64,000 bases of DNA from Rhodobiaceae bacterium UBA4490 (GCA_002389665.1 DGNO01000003.1:372001-436000); one strand, 5' to 3'; counted from the stretch's first letter, positions 10,184 through 18,674 are shown. Made by a program: numbers and translations. The notes: generated from the letters alone by a model not told the origin.

Positions 10184-10771
10184 TTACGGCTTGTCCATCA
10201 GGGCGCCGACGTCGACCGGCGCGCGCATGGCGCTGTCTTCAAGCTCGAAATAGGGCATGGGCTCAACCTTGGCCCAGCCGGCGATGATGTTGCCGGGAAA
10301 AATCTGCACCGAATTATTGAGGTCCGTGACGGCGGAATTGTAGAAACGGCGGGCAGCGGCGATATGACCTTCCACTTCTTCCAGCCCCTCCTGCACTTCC
10401 ATCACCGTGCGGTCGGATTTCAGATCGGGATAGTTTTCGGCCACCGCCAGCACCCGCACGAGCGAGGATTGCAGGGCGCGCTCGTCGGCCAAATGCTGCT
10501 CGATAGCGCGCGGGTCGTTTTTCGAGTAAGGCTCGGCGGCCTTCGCGCGCTGCTCCGTCAGCCGGTCCAAAAGCTCGCGCTCATGGGTCATGAACCTTTT
10601 GGCCATGGCGACGAGATTGGGAATGAGATCGTGGCGTTTGCGCAATTGCACATCGATGGATGACAGCGCCTCGAGCGCCGTGTTCCGCCGGCCGATGATT
10701 TTCGTGTACCAAAGATAGGCGAGGCCCGCGCCCGCCAGAAGCACCAGCAGAAGAATTCCCATATCCGACAT
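10184..10771 (-). CDS. LemA family protein
   Basis: The 195-residue protein has one N-terminal membrane anchor (MGILLLVLLAGAGLAYLWY) and then the long helical LemA domain, with VQLRKRHDLIPNLVAMAKRF near residue 45 and IFPGNIIAGWAKVEPMPYFE near the end. LemA proteins are membrane-anchored helical-bundle proteins of unclear function. I chose the ATG at 10771 because GGCGGAGCGGG lies just upstream. An earlier in-frame ATG would put 21 polar residues before the membrane segment. The DUF3137 gene follows directly, so the two form an operon. Confidence 0.93.
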   Translation of the reverse strand: MSDMGILLLVLLAGAGLAYLWYTKIIGRRNTALEALSSIDVQLRKRHDLIPNLVAMAKRFMTHERELLDRLTEQRAKAAEPYSKNDPRAIEQHLADERALQSSLVRVLAVAENYPDLKSDRTVMEVQEGLEEVEGHIAAARRFYNSAVTDLNNSVQIFPGNIIAGWAKVEPMPYFELEDSAMRAPVDVGALMDKP

Positions 10772-10914
10772 CCCGCTCCGCCTTTCTTTATTGAGCGACA
10801 AGTATAGCAGCTTAGGCGCGAAACTCATCTTCACGAAACCCGCAAGACAGAGCTTTGCACCTGCAGTAGTCTTGCCCGGATTTTAGATAAATGCCTGACG
10901 AGGCAGGAGAGAAC

Positions 10915-11844
10915 ATGCTCAAGATCGCGCATCGCGGCGGCAGCGGGCTGTGGCCGGAAAACACGATGGGTGCCTTTAGCCGCGCGCTCGATAGGGTGGA
11001 CGGCTTCGAGCTCGATGTGCATCTAACCCGCGACAATGTTCTGGTCATCCATCATGACGGCGCGCTGAAACCGGCGATAGCGCGGGGGGCGGACGGTAAT
11101 TGGCTGACGCGCCCTACCCCGCGGCTGAAAGATTTGAGCTTTGAAGAGCTGCAGGCCTTCGATGTCGGCCGGCTGCGCCCCGGCTCAACCTACGGCGCCC
11201 ACTACCCCGAGCAGGAAGCGCTGGACGGTGAAAAAATTCCCGCCCTTGCGGAGCTTTTGGAGCTGGTCAAAACGGCAGCGGCGCCCGGCTTTCGGCTTTA
11301 TATCGAGCTCAAGACTGAGCTTGAAGAGCCGGATAACGGCGCCGATCCGCGCGTTCTTGCCGATGCGGCCTGTGCGCTCGTGAAAGAGTACGGACTTGAG
11401 GCGCAGGTGACCTATGTCTCCTTCGACTGGCCGGGGCTCTTGCGGGCGCAGGAGATCAGCCCGTCCCGCACCGCCTTTACCACCATTCCCTTTTTCCGCA
11501 TCGACCCGGAGCATCCCTCCCGCGTGAATGACACGCCGCAGGACCGCTGGTTCCGCGAAGCCTCGGCCAAAGGCGCGCATTTCTTCGGCGCCTGCGACTG
11601 GCGCAAGGAGGAGGGGAAAAGTTTCGCTGAAAAACTGCTCAAGGCCATTGCGCGCGGCAATGCCGATGGCTGGTTTGCCTGGCACGGCGATGTAACCGAT
11701 GAGACGATGGGCATTGCCCGCTCGCTCGGCCTTGAAGTGTCGTGCTGGACGGTGGACGAAGAAAAAGAGATGGAGCGGCTTCTGGCGCTCGGCGTCGATG
11801 CCATATTGACGGACCGGCCCGACCGGCTGGCCCGCCTCGTTTAA
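10915..11844 (+). CDS. Glycerophosphodiester phosphodiesterase
   Basis: The 309-residue protein begins MLKIAHRGGSGLWPENTMGA, the GDPD active-site signature with the HRG motif and metal-binding Glu. FELDVHLTRDNVLVIHHDG follows, giving the second acidic pair and catalytic His. GDPDs hydrolyse glycerophosphodiesters to glycerol-3-phosphate and an alcohol in phospholipid turnover. The end, SCWTVDEEKEMERLLALGVDAILTDRPD, is also typical of the family. No signal peptide is seen, so it is probably cytoplasmic. GGCAGGAGAG precedes the ATG at 10915, which favours it over the ATG 24 bases upstream. It is divergent from LemA. Confidence 0.93.
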   Translation: MLKIAHRGGSGLWPENTMGAFSRALDRVDGFELDVHLTRDNVLVIHHDGALKPAIARGADGNWLTRPTPRLKDLSFEELQAFDVGRLRPGSTYGAHYPEQEALDGEKIPALAELLELVKTAAAPGFRLYIELKTELEEPDNGADPRVLADAACALVKEYGLEAQVTYVSFDWPGLLRAQEISPSRTAFTTIPFFRIDPEHPSRVNDTPQDRWFREASAKGAHFFGACDWRKEEGKSFAEKLLKAIARGNADGWFAWHGDVTDETMGIARSLGLEVSCWTVDEEKEMERLLALGVDAILTDRPDRLARLV

Positions 11845-11858
11845 GGCTTTCCACCCCC

Positions 11859-11890
11859 AAAAACACAAAGGCCCGGCAATGCCGGGCCCT
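11859..11890. terminator. Terminator between the glycerophosphodiesterase and infC genes
   Basis: GGCCCGGC (11870-11877) pairs with GCCGGGCC (11881-11888) around AAT. On the minus strand the stem is followed by TTTGTGTTTTT, so it ends infC. The plus side has only short T-runs. Confidence 0.85.
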
Positions 11891-11931
11891 TCTATTCTTG
11901 GCAGGCGTTCTTATTACGCCTCGGCACGTCT

Positions 11932-12468
11932 TTAGCGCGGCGCCAGAACCATGATCATCTGGCGGCCTTCGAGCTTGGGATGCAGTTCGACCTTGGCGAT
12001 CTCTTCCACATCGTCCTTCACCCGGTTCATGAGCGCCATGCCCAGATCCTGGTGGGCCATTTCACGGCCGCGGAAACGCAGCGTGACTTTGACCTTATCG
12101 CCCTCATCGAAGAACCGCTTCACGTTGCGCATCTTCACTTCATAATCATGCGTGTCGATGTTCGGACGCATCTTCACTTCTTTGACTTCGACGGTCTTCT
12201 GTTTCTTGCGGGCTTCGGCAGCCTTCTTTTGTGCCTGGAACTTGAACTTGCCGTAGTCCAGCAGCTTGCATACAGGCGGTTTCGAAGTCGGCGCGACCTC
12301 AACGAGATCGAGGCCGGCTTCATCTGCCAGTCTCAGCGCTTCTTCCACGGGAACGACACCGAGCTTTTCACCTTCGGCGCCAATGAGCATGACGTCCGGC
12401 ACCTTGATCGCCTCGTTGATACGAGGACCTTGCTGGGCCGGCTGCGCGGGTAGGGGTCTGCGAGCTAT
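11932..12468 (-). CDS. infC: Translation initiation factor IF-3, apparently started at an AUA codon
   Basis: The frame reads [20 protein letters not shown] and continues through the IF-3 N domain, a lysine-rich linker helix ([17 protein letters not shown]) and the C domain ([29 protein letters not shown]). The protein is 178 residues. IF-3 binds the 30S subunit and rejects non-initiator tRNAs and poor start codons. No ATG, GTG or TTG sits at the normal position. A perfect AAGGAGG (12480-12474) is five bases before an ATA at 12468-12466, exactly where alphaproteobacterial IF-3 begins. The only upstream in-frame ATG (12546) would add 26 unconserved residues across that ribosome-binding site. 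Unusual AUU-type starts let IF-3 repress itself in other bacteria, and the same is inferred here. Confidence 0.93.
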   Translation of the reverse strand: MARRPLPAQPAQQGPRINEAIKVPDVMLIGAEGEKLGVVPVEEALRLADEAGLDLVEVAPTSKPPVCKLLDYGKFKFQAQKKAAEARKKQKTVEVKEVKMRPNIDTHDYEVKMRNVKRFFDEGDKVKVTLRFRGREMAHQDLGMALMNRVKDDVEEIAKVELHPKLEGRQMIMVLAPR

Positions 12469-12473
12469 GAAAA

Positions 12474-12480
12474 CCTCCTT
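12474..12480 (-). promoter_or_regulatory. Ribosome-binding site that fixes the AUA start of infC
   Basis: AAGGAGG reads on the minus strand at 12480-12474, five bases before ATA. Its strength and spacing support initiation at 12468 and not at the ATG at 12546. Confidence 0.8.
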
Positions 12481-12586
12481 CGTTTTGCGGGTCTTACCTT
12501 TGAGGGGCAGTTGGCCGGAATGGGCGGCGTATTGGAAAAACGCCAAACCCCGGCGTGCCCCGAGAGCCCGTCGTTGACCGTCTTTA

Positions 12587-12614
12587 GGATTAAGAGCTCG
12601 TCAGTGCAAGTCAA
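12587..12614 (-). promoter_or_regulatory. Candidate sigma-70 type promoter of infC
   Basis: On the minus strand TTGACT (12614-12609) is followed after 16 bases by TAATCC (12592-12587). This gives a leader of about 110 bases before the AUA start. The leader also holds a short GC hairpin (CGCC 12541-12544 with GGCG 12552-12555) followed by T5 on the minus strand, a possible weak attenuator. Confidence 0.45.
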
Positions 12615-12690
12615 GATATCAAGGGGTTAACGGCAAGCGCGCCGCCGATTTCAGCGCCGCTGTGCCAGAAAAGACCTAATCTGCGCCGTT

Positions 12691-13029
12691 TTAGGGTCTT
12701 AAAACCCGCCATTCGGGCGCCGGGCGCACCAAAAAGCGCCAGAGTTTTATTTGCGTTGCTCCGCCCTCGGGGCCCTCGCCGTCATAAATCACGGCAAAGC
12801 CGCCCCAGGAAAGCCGCCGCATCAGGGTGAGCCAGCGGCCGGGCCCGCGCGGGACCCCGTCTTGCCAGATCTCCCGGAAGAACGATCCTGCCCAAGAGGG
12901 GAGCGGCTGCCCGGCGCTAAGGAGCCAGAAGGGCGTCTCCGGATGGGCCGCCTCCAGCCTTGTACGTACCCTCTCCCACTCTGCGTCCTGCCAGGGGCGC
13001 AGACGGATGAGCAGAACAGGCGCTCTCAT
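12691..13029 (-). CDS. Small protein of unknown function next to a glycosyltransferase
   Basis: The 112-residue protein begins MRAPVLLIRLRPWQDAEWER. Alternating hydrophobic strands and helices (PVLLIRLRP, ETPFWLLSAG, GGFAVIYDGEGPEG) suggest half of a Rossmann-like fold. The pattern loosely recalls the N-terminal lobe of heptosyltransferases, where an LL-x-LG start and a VYDLQ motif occur, but the diagnostic residues are missing. Its start overlaps the stop of the upstream GT4 glycosyltransferase by 4 bases, so the two are translationally coupled. It may be a helper of that enzyme. No function is assigned. Confidence 0.65.
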   Translation of the reverse strand: MRAPVLLIRLRPWQDAEWERVRTRLEAAHPETPFWLLSAGQPLPSWAGSFFREIWQDGVPRGPGRWLTLMRRLSWGGFAVIYDGEGPEGGATQIKLWRFLVRPAPEWRVLRP

Positions 13030-14225
13030 TCAGGCTTTTGCCGCATCAGATCGGCATAGATTTTCAGCGTCGCCGCCGCCATGGCGGTGAGCGAGAAATG
13101 GGCGGCCACATGCGCTTTGCCGCGCGCCGCCATCTCCGCCCGGCTTTTGGCATCGAGCGAGAGCGCTTCCAGCATGGCGCCTGCCAGCGCCACATCATCG
13201 CCGGGCGGCACGCGCCAGCCTGTCGGCGCATCCTCCTCCGCCGTGATCACCGTTTCGCGCGCGCCGCCATGATCGGCGACGATGGGCGGGCGGCCCATGG
13301 CCTGCGCCTCGACAGGGGTGCGCCCGAAAGGTTCCGCCTCGAGCGAGGGAGCGATGACGAAATCGGCCGCTGCATAGGCCTCTTCCATCGCCTCGCAGTG
13401 GCCGGCAAGGCGGGCATGATCCTGCAGGCCGAGCCGCGAGATCATAGCGCTCAACTCCGCCTCATAGGCATCACGCCCCTGCGCATCACCGACAAGGACA
13501 AGACGGAAGGGGGCATCGGACATGTTTTTCAGTTTTGCCAGCGCTTCCAGCGCCACGGTCTGGCCCTTCCAGCGGGTAAGGCGCGCGGGCAGCAGAAACA
13601 CCGTGTCATCCTCCGCCACGCGCCAGGAAAGACGCATGGCCTTGATCCGTTCCGGATCGATCCGCGCAGGATCGAAGCGGGCCATGTCGATGCCGCGAGG
13701 CACCGTGACGATGCGGGCGTGGTCCTCGCCATGCACCTTGCGGATGCGCTCGGCGGTAAAATGGGAATTGGCGATCACCACCGCGCCGCGGGTCATGACG
13801 GAATTGTAGAAGACTTTCAGGCGCGGGCTTTCATGCACCTTGTTGTGATAGGTGGTGACGAAAGGAAGATGGAGACGGCGCGCGGCGGCCAGAGCGCTCC
13901 AGGCGGGCGCGCGCGAGCGGGCATGAATGATATCCGCGCCGTGCTTGGCGGCAAGACGGGTGAGCCGCTCCACATTCAGCGCCATGACGACGGGGTTCTT
14001 GGAATGAACGGCAAGCTCGATATGGGTTGCGCCCGCCGCTTCGAGCTCCGCCACCATGCGCCCGCCGCGGCTCGCGACCAGCGCCTTTGCCCCTGCCTCG
14101 ACAAGTGCACGGGCAATATCTACCGCCGTGCGCTCGGCGCCGCCCGTTTCCAGCGCGGGCACGACTTGCAAGACGGTTGGCGGCTTTATCCCCTCAAAGA
14201 CAGATGTCACAGCGTTTCCCTTCAC
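13026..14225 (-). CDS. GT4-family glycosyltransferase
   Basis: The 399-residue protein has a GT-B fold. The N-terminal lobe contains LQVVPALETGGAER, the donor-independent glycine loop of GT4 enzymes. The C-terminal lobe contains VFLLPARLTRWKGQ and the E-x7-E region APSLEAEPFGRTPVEAQAMG. Such retaining enzymes add sugars to lipid or LPS acceptors at the inner membrane, but acceptor and sugar are unknown. The start is a GTG: either 14225 or the in-frame GTG at 14210, since both are preceded by the same AAGGGAAAC copy of a tandem duplication. It is coupled to the small downstream gene by a 4-base overlap. Confidence 0.9.
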   Translation of the reverse strand: MKGNAVTSVFEGIKPPTVLQVVPALETGGAERTAVDIARALVEAGAKALVASRGGRMVAELEAAGATHIELAVHSKNPVVMALNVERLTRLAAKHGADIIHARSRAPAWSALAAARRLHLPFVTTYHNKVHESPRLKVFYNSVMTRGAVVIANSHFTAERIRKVHGEDHARIVTVPRGIDMARFDPARIDPERIKAMRLSWRVAEDDTVFLLPARLTRWKGQTVALEALAKLKNMSDAPFRLVLVGDAQGRDAYEAELSAMISRLGLQDHARLAGHCEAMEEAYAAADFVIAPSLEAEPFGRTPVEAQAMGRPPIVADHGGARETVITAEEDAPTGWRVPPGDDVALAGAMLEALSLDAKSRAEMAARGKAHVAAHFSLTAMAAATLKIYADLMRQKPE

Positions 14226-14245
14226 GGGGGTTTCCCTTCACGGGG
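14214..14245. repeat. Perfect 16 bp tandem duplication over the start of the GT4 gene
   Basis: GTTTCCCTTCACGGGG occurs at 14214-14229 and again directly at 14230-14245. On the minus strand each copy carries GTGAAGGGAAAC, a start-like GTG and a ribosome-binding-like AAGGGA. The glycosyltransferase therefore has two alternative initiation sites. Confidence 0.9.
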
Positions 14246-14338
14246 CGCGCGGCTTGATCCCCGCCTCTATTCTCATTTAAGTGAAGAGCCCCAGGATCAA
14301 AGAGGCGGCCCGAAACAATCCTCCAAAACGAGTGCACC

Positions 14339-15127
14339 ATGACCGAACTTCCCCAGCCCCGCAAGCTTGCCCGGCCCGATGGCGAGGAAATCGCCTATCT
14401 CATCGAGGCGCCAGAAATGCCTGCGCCGGGGCGCATCGGGCTCACCTGGCTCGGCGGTTTCAAATCGGACATGACGGGCACCAAAGCCGAGGCGATTGCC
14501 GCTTATGCGAAAGCGCGCGGACGGCATTATCTCAGGTTCGATTATTTCGCCCATGGCGCCTCGAGCGGCGCGTTTCGCGAGGGCACGATCGGACGCTGGA
14601 AAGAAGATGCGCTGGCCGCCATCGATGCGCTTTCGGAAGGCCCGCAAGTGCTGATCGGCTCCAGCATGGGCGGCTGGATTGCGCTGCTTGCCGCGCTTGC
14701 CCGCCCGGAAAAAGTCAAAGGCCTGGTACTGATCGCGCCCGCGCCCGACTTCACCGAAGAGCTGATGTGGAAAGGTTTTCCGCCCGAGGTGCAAAAGACG
14801 CTGCTGGAGGAAGGCATCTATCTCGAACCCACCCCTTATGCGGATGAGCCCAACGAAATCACGCTGAAGCTGATCGAGGAAGGCCGCAATCACCTTCTGC
14901 TGGACAGGCCCATTCCGCTCACCTTCCCCATCCGCATCCTGCAAGGCATGGCGGACCCGGATGTGCCCTACGCCCATGTGCTGCGCCTCACGGAAAACCT
15001 GGAAAGCGAGGACGTGGTGCTGACGCTGTCGAAAAGCGGCGATCACCGGCTTTCCGAACCTGCCGACATTGCCCGGCTGGAACGCACCCTCGATGACATT
15101 CTCGGCACCCTGGAAAACGCGGACTAA
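14339..15127 (+). CDS. Alpha/beta hydrolase, ABHD10-like thioesterase or esterase
   Basis: The 262-residue protein has an alpha/beta-hydrolase fold. The nucleophile elbow is GSSMGG with Ser109. The acid lies in QGMADPDVPYAHV and the His in SGDHRLSEPADI. The early FLGG-like LTWLGGFKSDMTGTKA segment and the FDYFAHGASSG loop resemble ABHD10/palmitoyl-protein-thioesterase-like hydrolases, common in alphaproteobacteria. It is cytoplasmic because it has no signal peptide. Its stop overlaps the stop of the convergent SDR gene by 4 bases. The natural substrate is unknown. Confidence 0.88.
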   Translation: MTELPQPRKLARPDGEEIAYLIEAPEMPAPGRIGLTWLGGFKSDMTGTKAEAIAAYAKARGRHYLRFDYFAHGASSGAFREGTIGRWKEDALAAIDALSEGPQVLIGSSMGGWIALLAALARPEKVKGLVLIAPAPDFTEELMWKGFPPEVQKTLLEEGIYLEPTPYADEPNEITLKLIEEGRNHLLLDRPIPLTFPIRILQGMADPDVPYAHVLRLTENLESEDVVLTLSKSGDHRLSEPADIARLERTLDDILGTLENAD

Positions 15128-15999
15128 TAGGCCCCGGCATCCAGAAGCGCTTTCAGCCCTTCCCGGTAAGTGGGGTAGCGCAGCGCGGCGCCCAGCTCTT
15201 CCTTGATGCGCCGGTTGGAGACGCGTTTGCTGTCTTCATAAAAACTGCGCGCCATGGGCGAAAGGTCGGCTTCCTCGAAGGGAATTTCGGGCGGCGGCAC
15301 CCGGTCCAGAAGCTCGGCGGCATAGGCAATGACATCCTGCGGCGGAGCGGCTTCATCATCGCAGACATTATAAGCAGCGCCCGCATGAGGCGCGGCGATG
15401 GAGGCTTTGAGGATGCGCGCAATATCTTCCACATGAATGCGCGAGAAGACCTGGCCGGGTTTGACGATGCGCCGGGCCTTTCCCTCTTTCAGCGAGGTAA
15501 GCTGATTGCGGCCGGGCCCGTAAATACCGGCAAGGCGGAAGAGCTGCACCGGCACGCCGCTCTTTTCTCCGAAAGCCAGCCAGTCTTTTTCAGCCGCAAG
15601 GCGTTTCTTGCCCCGCGCGGTGTCGGGCCGAAGTTCGCTTTCCTCATCCACCCAGCCTCCCTGCCGGTCGCCATACACACCGGTGGTGGAAAGATAGCCT
15701 GCCCATTCAAGGCTCTGCGCGGCCTCAAGCGCCATTTCTTCATGGCGGCGCAAAAAAGGATCGCCCGCCTCTTCCGGCGGCGCCGAGGCCAGAAGATGTG
15801 TCGCGCCTTCAAGGGCGCCTCTCTCAAGCGGTTCATCAGGCGAAAAGACAAAGGCTTCGATCCCATCTCTTTCAAGGCGGGCTTTCTTTTCCTGCGATCG
15901 GCAGGTGCCTGCTACACTCCAGCCTTCTTTCAACAAAAGAGCCGCCAGATGCGCGGCACTGAAACCGAAGCCAACACAGAAAAGCCGTTTTTGCGGCAT
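15124..15999 (-). CDS. YeeZ-like NAD(P)-binding SDR protein
   Basis: The 291-residue protein begins MPQKRLFCVGFGFSAAHLA, a Rossmann nucleotide-binding loop (GFGFSA). LLASAPPEEAGDPFL follows, then YLSTTGVYGDRQGGWVDEES, where TGVYGD replaces the classical YxxxK region of extended SDRs. RLAGIYGPGR is the epimerase-like substrate region. This combination matches the YeeZ/SDR_a5 group, whose reaction is unknown. I chose the ATG at 15999 because AAGGAGAG lies just upstream. It is divergent from the TPR gene with a 49-base gap. Confidence 0.85.
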   Translation of the reverse strand: MPQKRLFCVGFGFSAAHLAALLLKEGWSVAGTCRSQEKKARLERDGIEAFVFSPDEPLERGALEGATHLLASAPPEEAGDPFLRRHEEMALEAAQSLEWAGYLSTTGVYGDRQGGWVDEESELRPDTARGKKRLAAEKDWLAFGEKSGVPVQLFRLAGIYGPGRNQLTSLKEGKARRIVKPGQVFSRIHVEDIARILKASIAAPHAGAAYNVCDDEAAPPQDVIAYAAELLDRVPPPEIPFEEADLSPMARSFYEDSKRVSNRRIKEELGAALRYPTYREGLKALLDAGAY

Positions 16000-16048
16000 C
16001 CACTCTCCTTGCCCGTCCGGGCTTTGCTCGAACAACGATACTAGACCT

Positions 16049-16807
16049 ATGCGCTCTTTGCCTTTTCTTCCAGCCATGTTCCTGCTTTTTACCGTCAGCG
16101 CCGCTCACGCCGGGCCTTATGAGGCTTGCGTCGAGCTTGTGGCGCGCGATGCCGATACGGCCTATGACCACGCCCTGCGCTGGGGCGATGAAGGGGGCGG
16201 GGCGGCAGCGCTTCATTGCGGCATTCTGGCGCTTACCAAGCTCGAACTTTACGACGCGGCGGCCACGCGGCTCGAACAGCTTGCCGCGCGCTCGGATGCA
16301 GGCGGGGCGCAAGAGCGCGCGCTCATTCTGCAGCAGGCGGGCGCAAGCTGGCTGAAACATGGCGACGTCAAACGCGCCATTGCCGCTTATAGCGCCGGTA
16401 TCGATCTTGATCCTCAAAATGCGGCCCTTCTGACCGCACGCGGGCGGGCCTATCTTCTGGGCGGCGAGGCGGAGCTTGCCATCGCCGATTTGAGCCGCGC
16501 CGCCGAGCTTGCCCCGGAAGAAGGGGAAATTTATCTCCTGCGGGCAAGAGCCGGACGTCAGACAGGCGCGCTTGAAGCGGCCCGGCGCGATATTGCCGCT
16601 GCCGAAAGCGCAGGTGCCGCCCCCCTGCTCCTCAGGCTCGAGCGCGGGCTGATCGCCGAGGAAATGGGCGACAAGGACAGCGCGCGGGAAGACTGGCTTT
16701 ATGTGCAAGCCAATGCGCAAGAAGACAGCGCGGAGGCAGAAGCTGCCCGCGCCTATCTCGCGCAGATGGATGTGACACAAGAAAGCGCCGCGACCGGCGC
16801 GAACTGA
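16049..16807 (+). CDS. Exported tetratricopeptide-repeat protein
   Basis: The 252-residue protein begins MRSLPFLPAMFLLFTVSAAHA, a Sec signal peptide with cleavage after AHA. TPR-type helix pairs follow, clearest at SWLKHGDVKRAIAAYSAGID and GRAYLLGGEAELAIADLSRA. TPRs mediate protein-protein contact, and this one would act in the periplasm. I placed the start at the ATG before the signal peptide and not at the in-frame ATG 144 bases upstream, which overlaps the divergent SDR gene. It converges on queG with no gap between the stops. The partner is unknown. Confidence 0.85.
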   Translation: MRSLPFLPAMFLLFTVSAAHAGPYEACVELVARDADTAYDHALRWGDEGGGAAALHCGILALTKLELYDAAATRLEQLAARSDAGGAQERALILQQAGASWLKHGDVKRAIAAYSAGIDLDPQNAALLTARGRAYLLGGEAELAIADLSRAAELAPEEGEIYLLRARAGRQTGALEAARRDIAAAESAGAAPLLLRLERGLIAEEMGDKDSAREDWLYVQANAQEDSAEAEAARAYLAQMDVTQESAATGAN

Positions 16808-17974
16808 TCAATCAAGCCGCGCCCATTCCGCGCGCACCATCTCTTCGCGTTCATGCGGCAGGTAGCGTGCTTTTAGCGCCTTTATTTCTTCTGCCGGAGC
16901 GAGCTCCCCTAGCGCCCAGACCGCCATGGCGCGCACCTCGCCCGCTTCATCCTCAAGCCGCGCGCGGACAGGGGCGAGCAAAGACGGCGCACCTGAATTG
17001 CCCGCCGCGATCAGCACATTGCGCAAAAACCGGTTCCGTCCGATGCGCTTGATGGGCGAGCCGGAAAACATTTCCCGAAAAGCAGTATCGTCCAGTTCCA
17101 TCAACTCGCCAAGGAGCGGCGCTTTGAGCGCTTCACGCGGATGAAACGCGGTCTCGCCGGTTTGCGCGGCAAACTTGTTCCAGGGGCAGACGGCAAGGCA
17201 ATCATCGCAGCCATAGATCCTGTTGCCCATGGCTTTGCGGAATTCGAGCGGAATAGACCCCTTATGCTCGATCGTCAGATAGGAAATGCAGCGGCGCGCA
17301 TCGAGCTCGTAAGGGGCGGGAAACGCCTTTGTCGGGCAAATGTCGAGACAGGCGCGGCAGGAACCGCAATGATCTTTTTCCGGGACATCGGCGGGCAGGT
17401 CCAGCGTCGTGAAGATCGAGCCTAAAAAGAGCCAGGAGCCGAATTCCCGCGAGACGAGATTGGTGTGCTTGCCCTGCCAGCCGAGCCCTGCCGCTTCCGC
17501 CAAGGGCTTTTCCATCACTGGGGCGGTATCCACGAAGACTTTCAGCTCGCAGCCCGTCTCCGCGACAAGCCAGCGGGCGATGCGCTTCAACCGCTTCTTG
17601 ATGAGATCGTGATAATCCTTATGGCGGGCATAGACGGAGACCGTCCCCTGCTCTTTCTTCTCAAGATCGGGGAGCGGGTTTTCTTCCGGCCCATAATTCT
17701 GGCCGAGCACGATGATGCTTTTGACATCCGGCCAGAGCGATGAAGGATGGCCGCGGCGGATCGCCGTTTCTTCCATCCAGCCCATTTGCCCATGCCGGCC
17801 CGCACCGACCCAGCCCTGCAAAAAGGCCGTCCGGTCGGGCACGTCGGCCGCGCGCACCAGGCGCACCGCATCAAAACCTGCCTCGCGCGCCGCTTCCCCG
17901 ATCCGCCGGACAAGCGCGGCGCCTCTTTCTTCGGTCATCTCTTCGGTCGTTTCGGGGCGGGCAGGCGTCGTCAT
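16808..17974 (-). CDS. queG: Epoxyqueuosine reductase QueG
   Basis: The 388-residue protein carries the QueG landmarks. It has a cobalamin-binding N-terminal domain with VFVDTAPVMEKPLAEAAGLG, and two 4Fe-4S motifs in CGSCRACLDICPTKAF and CDDCLAVCPWNKF. HEAT-like repeats at the C-terminus include MAVWALGELAPAEEIKALK. QueG reduces epoxyqueuosine to queuosine in tRNA wobble position 34, the last step of Q modification. I chose the ATG at 17974, which is just after the GST stop. An in-frame ATG farther upstream lies inside the GST gene. It is transcribed with the GST gene. Confidence 0.96.
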   Translation of the reverse strand: MTTPARPETTEEMTEERGAALVRRIGEAAREAGFDAVRLVRAADVPDRTAFLQGWVGAGRHGQMGWMEETAIRRGHPSSLWPDVKSIIVLGQNYGPEENPLPDLEKKEQGTVSVYARHKDYHDLIKKRLKRIARWLVAETGCELKVFVDTAPVMEKPLAEAAGLGWQGKHTNLVSREFGSWLFLGSIFTTLDLPADVPEKDHCGSCRACLDICPTKAFPAPYELDARRCISYLTIEHKGSIPLEFRKAMGNRIYGCDDCLAVCPWNKFAAQTGETAFHPREALKAPLLGELMELDDTAFREMFSGSPIKRIGRNRFLRNVLIAAGNSGAPSLLAPVRARLEDEAGEVRAMAVWALGELAPAEEIKALKARYLPHEREEMVRAEWARLD

Positions 17975-17993
17975 GGCCTCATCTTTGGCGTCA

Positions 17994-18674
17994 TCAGAAA
18001 TCGAGATTGGCATAAACGCGCGGCGGCGGCATGCCGGGCACATGGTCGGCCAGCAGCGCACGGAACGACGGGCGCGACTTCAGCCGCACATACCATTCCT
18101 TGGCTTGGGGAAACTGCGACCAGGGCACATCGCCGATATAATCGAGGCAGGACAGATGCGCGGCGGCGGTAATGTCGGCAAGGCTCATCGCCTCGCCCGC
18201 CAGCCAGCGCCGCTCTTCCATCAGATAAGAAATATAATCGAGGTGATAGCGCACATTATAAAGCGTGGCGCGCACCACCGCCATGTCTGGCGAGCCGCCG
18301 CCTTCCACCGCGCTCATGAAACGCTTCGTCACTTTTTCATGGATGAGCGGGAGGCTGACTTCTTCGGCGAATTTTTTATCGAACCACTCGGCAAGCCGGC
18401 GCGCTTCGGCGCGGGCATAAGCATCGCCCGGCAAAAGCGGGCGGTCGGGCACGCTGTCTTCGAGAAATTCCACGATCGGCGTTGCCCCGCAGATCGCCCG
18501 GCCACTTTCCTCCAGCAGCACCGGCACCTCGCCTGCCGGATTGAGCGCCAGAAACTCGCGCCGGCCTTCCCAGTCGCGCTCTTCCACCAGTTCCACTTCA
18601 TGGCCCTTTTCACCAAGCGCCAGGCGCACCTTCCGGCAGGCCGGGGAAATGGGAAGATGAAAAAGCTGATCCAT
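17994..18674 (-). CDS. Glutathione S-transferase family protein
   Basis: The 226-residue protein has a thioredoxin-fold N-domain (LFHLPISPACRKVRLALGEK). The cis-proline position lies in NPAGEVPVLLEESG and the glutathione-binding loop in AICGATPIVEFLE. An all-helical C-domain follows, with LSLADITAAAHLSCLDYIGD. GSTs conjugate or reduce substrates with glutathione in the cytoplasm. The substrate class is not visible. A good GAGGTGAG ribosome-binding site precedes the ATG. queG follows within 20 bases, so they form a two-gene operon. Confidence 0.93.
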   Translation of the reverse strand: MDQLFHLPISPACRKVRLALGEKGHEVELVEERDWEGRREFLALNPAGEVPVLLEESGRAICGATPIVEFLEDSVPDRPLLPGDAYARAEARRLAEWFDKKFAEEVSLPLIHEKVTKRFMSAVEGGGSPDMAVVRATLYNVRYHLDYISYLMEERRWLAGEAMSLADITAAAHLSCLDYIGDVPWSQFPQAKEWYVRLKSRPSFRALLADHVPGMPPPRVYANLDF

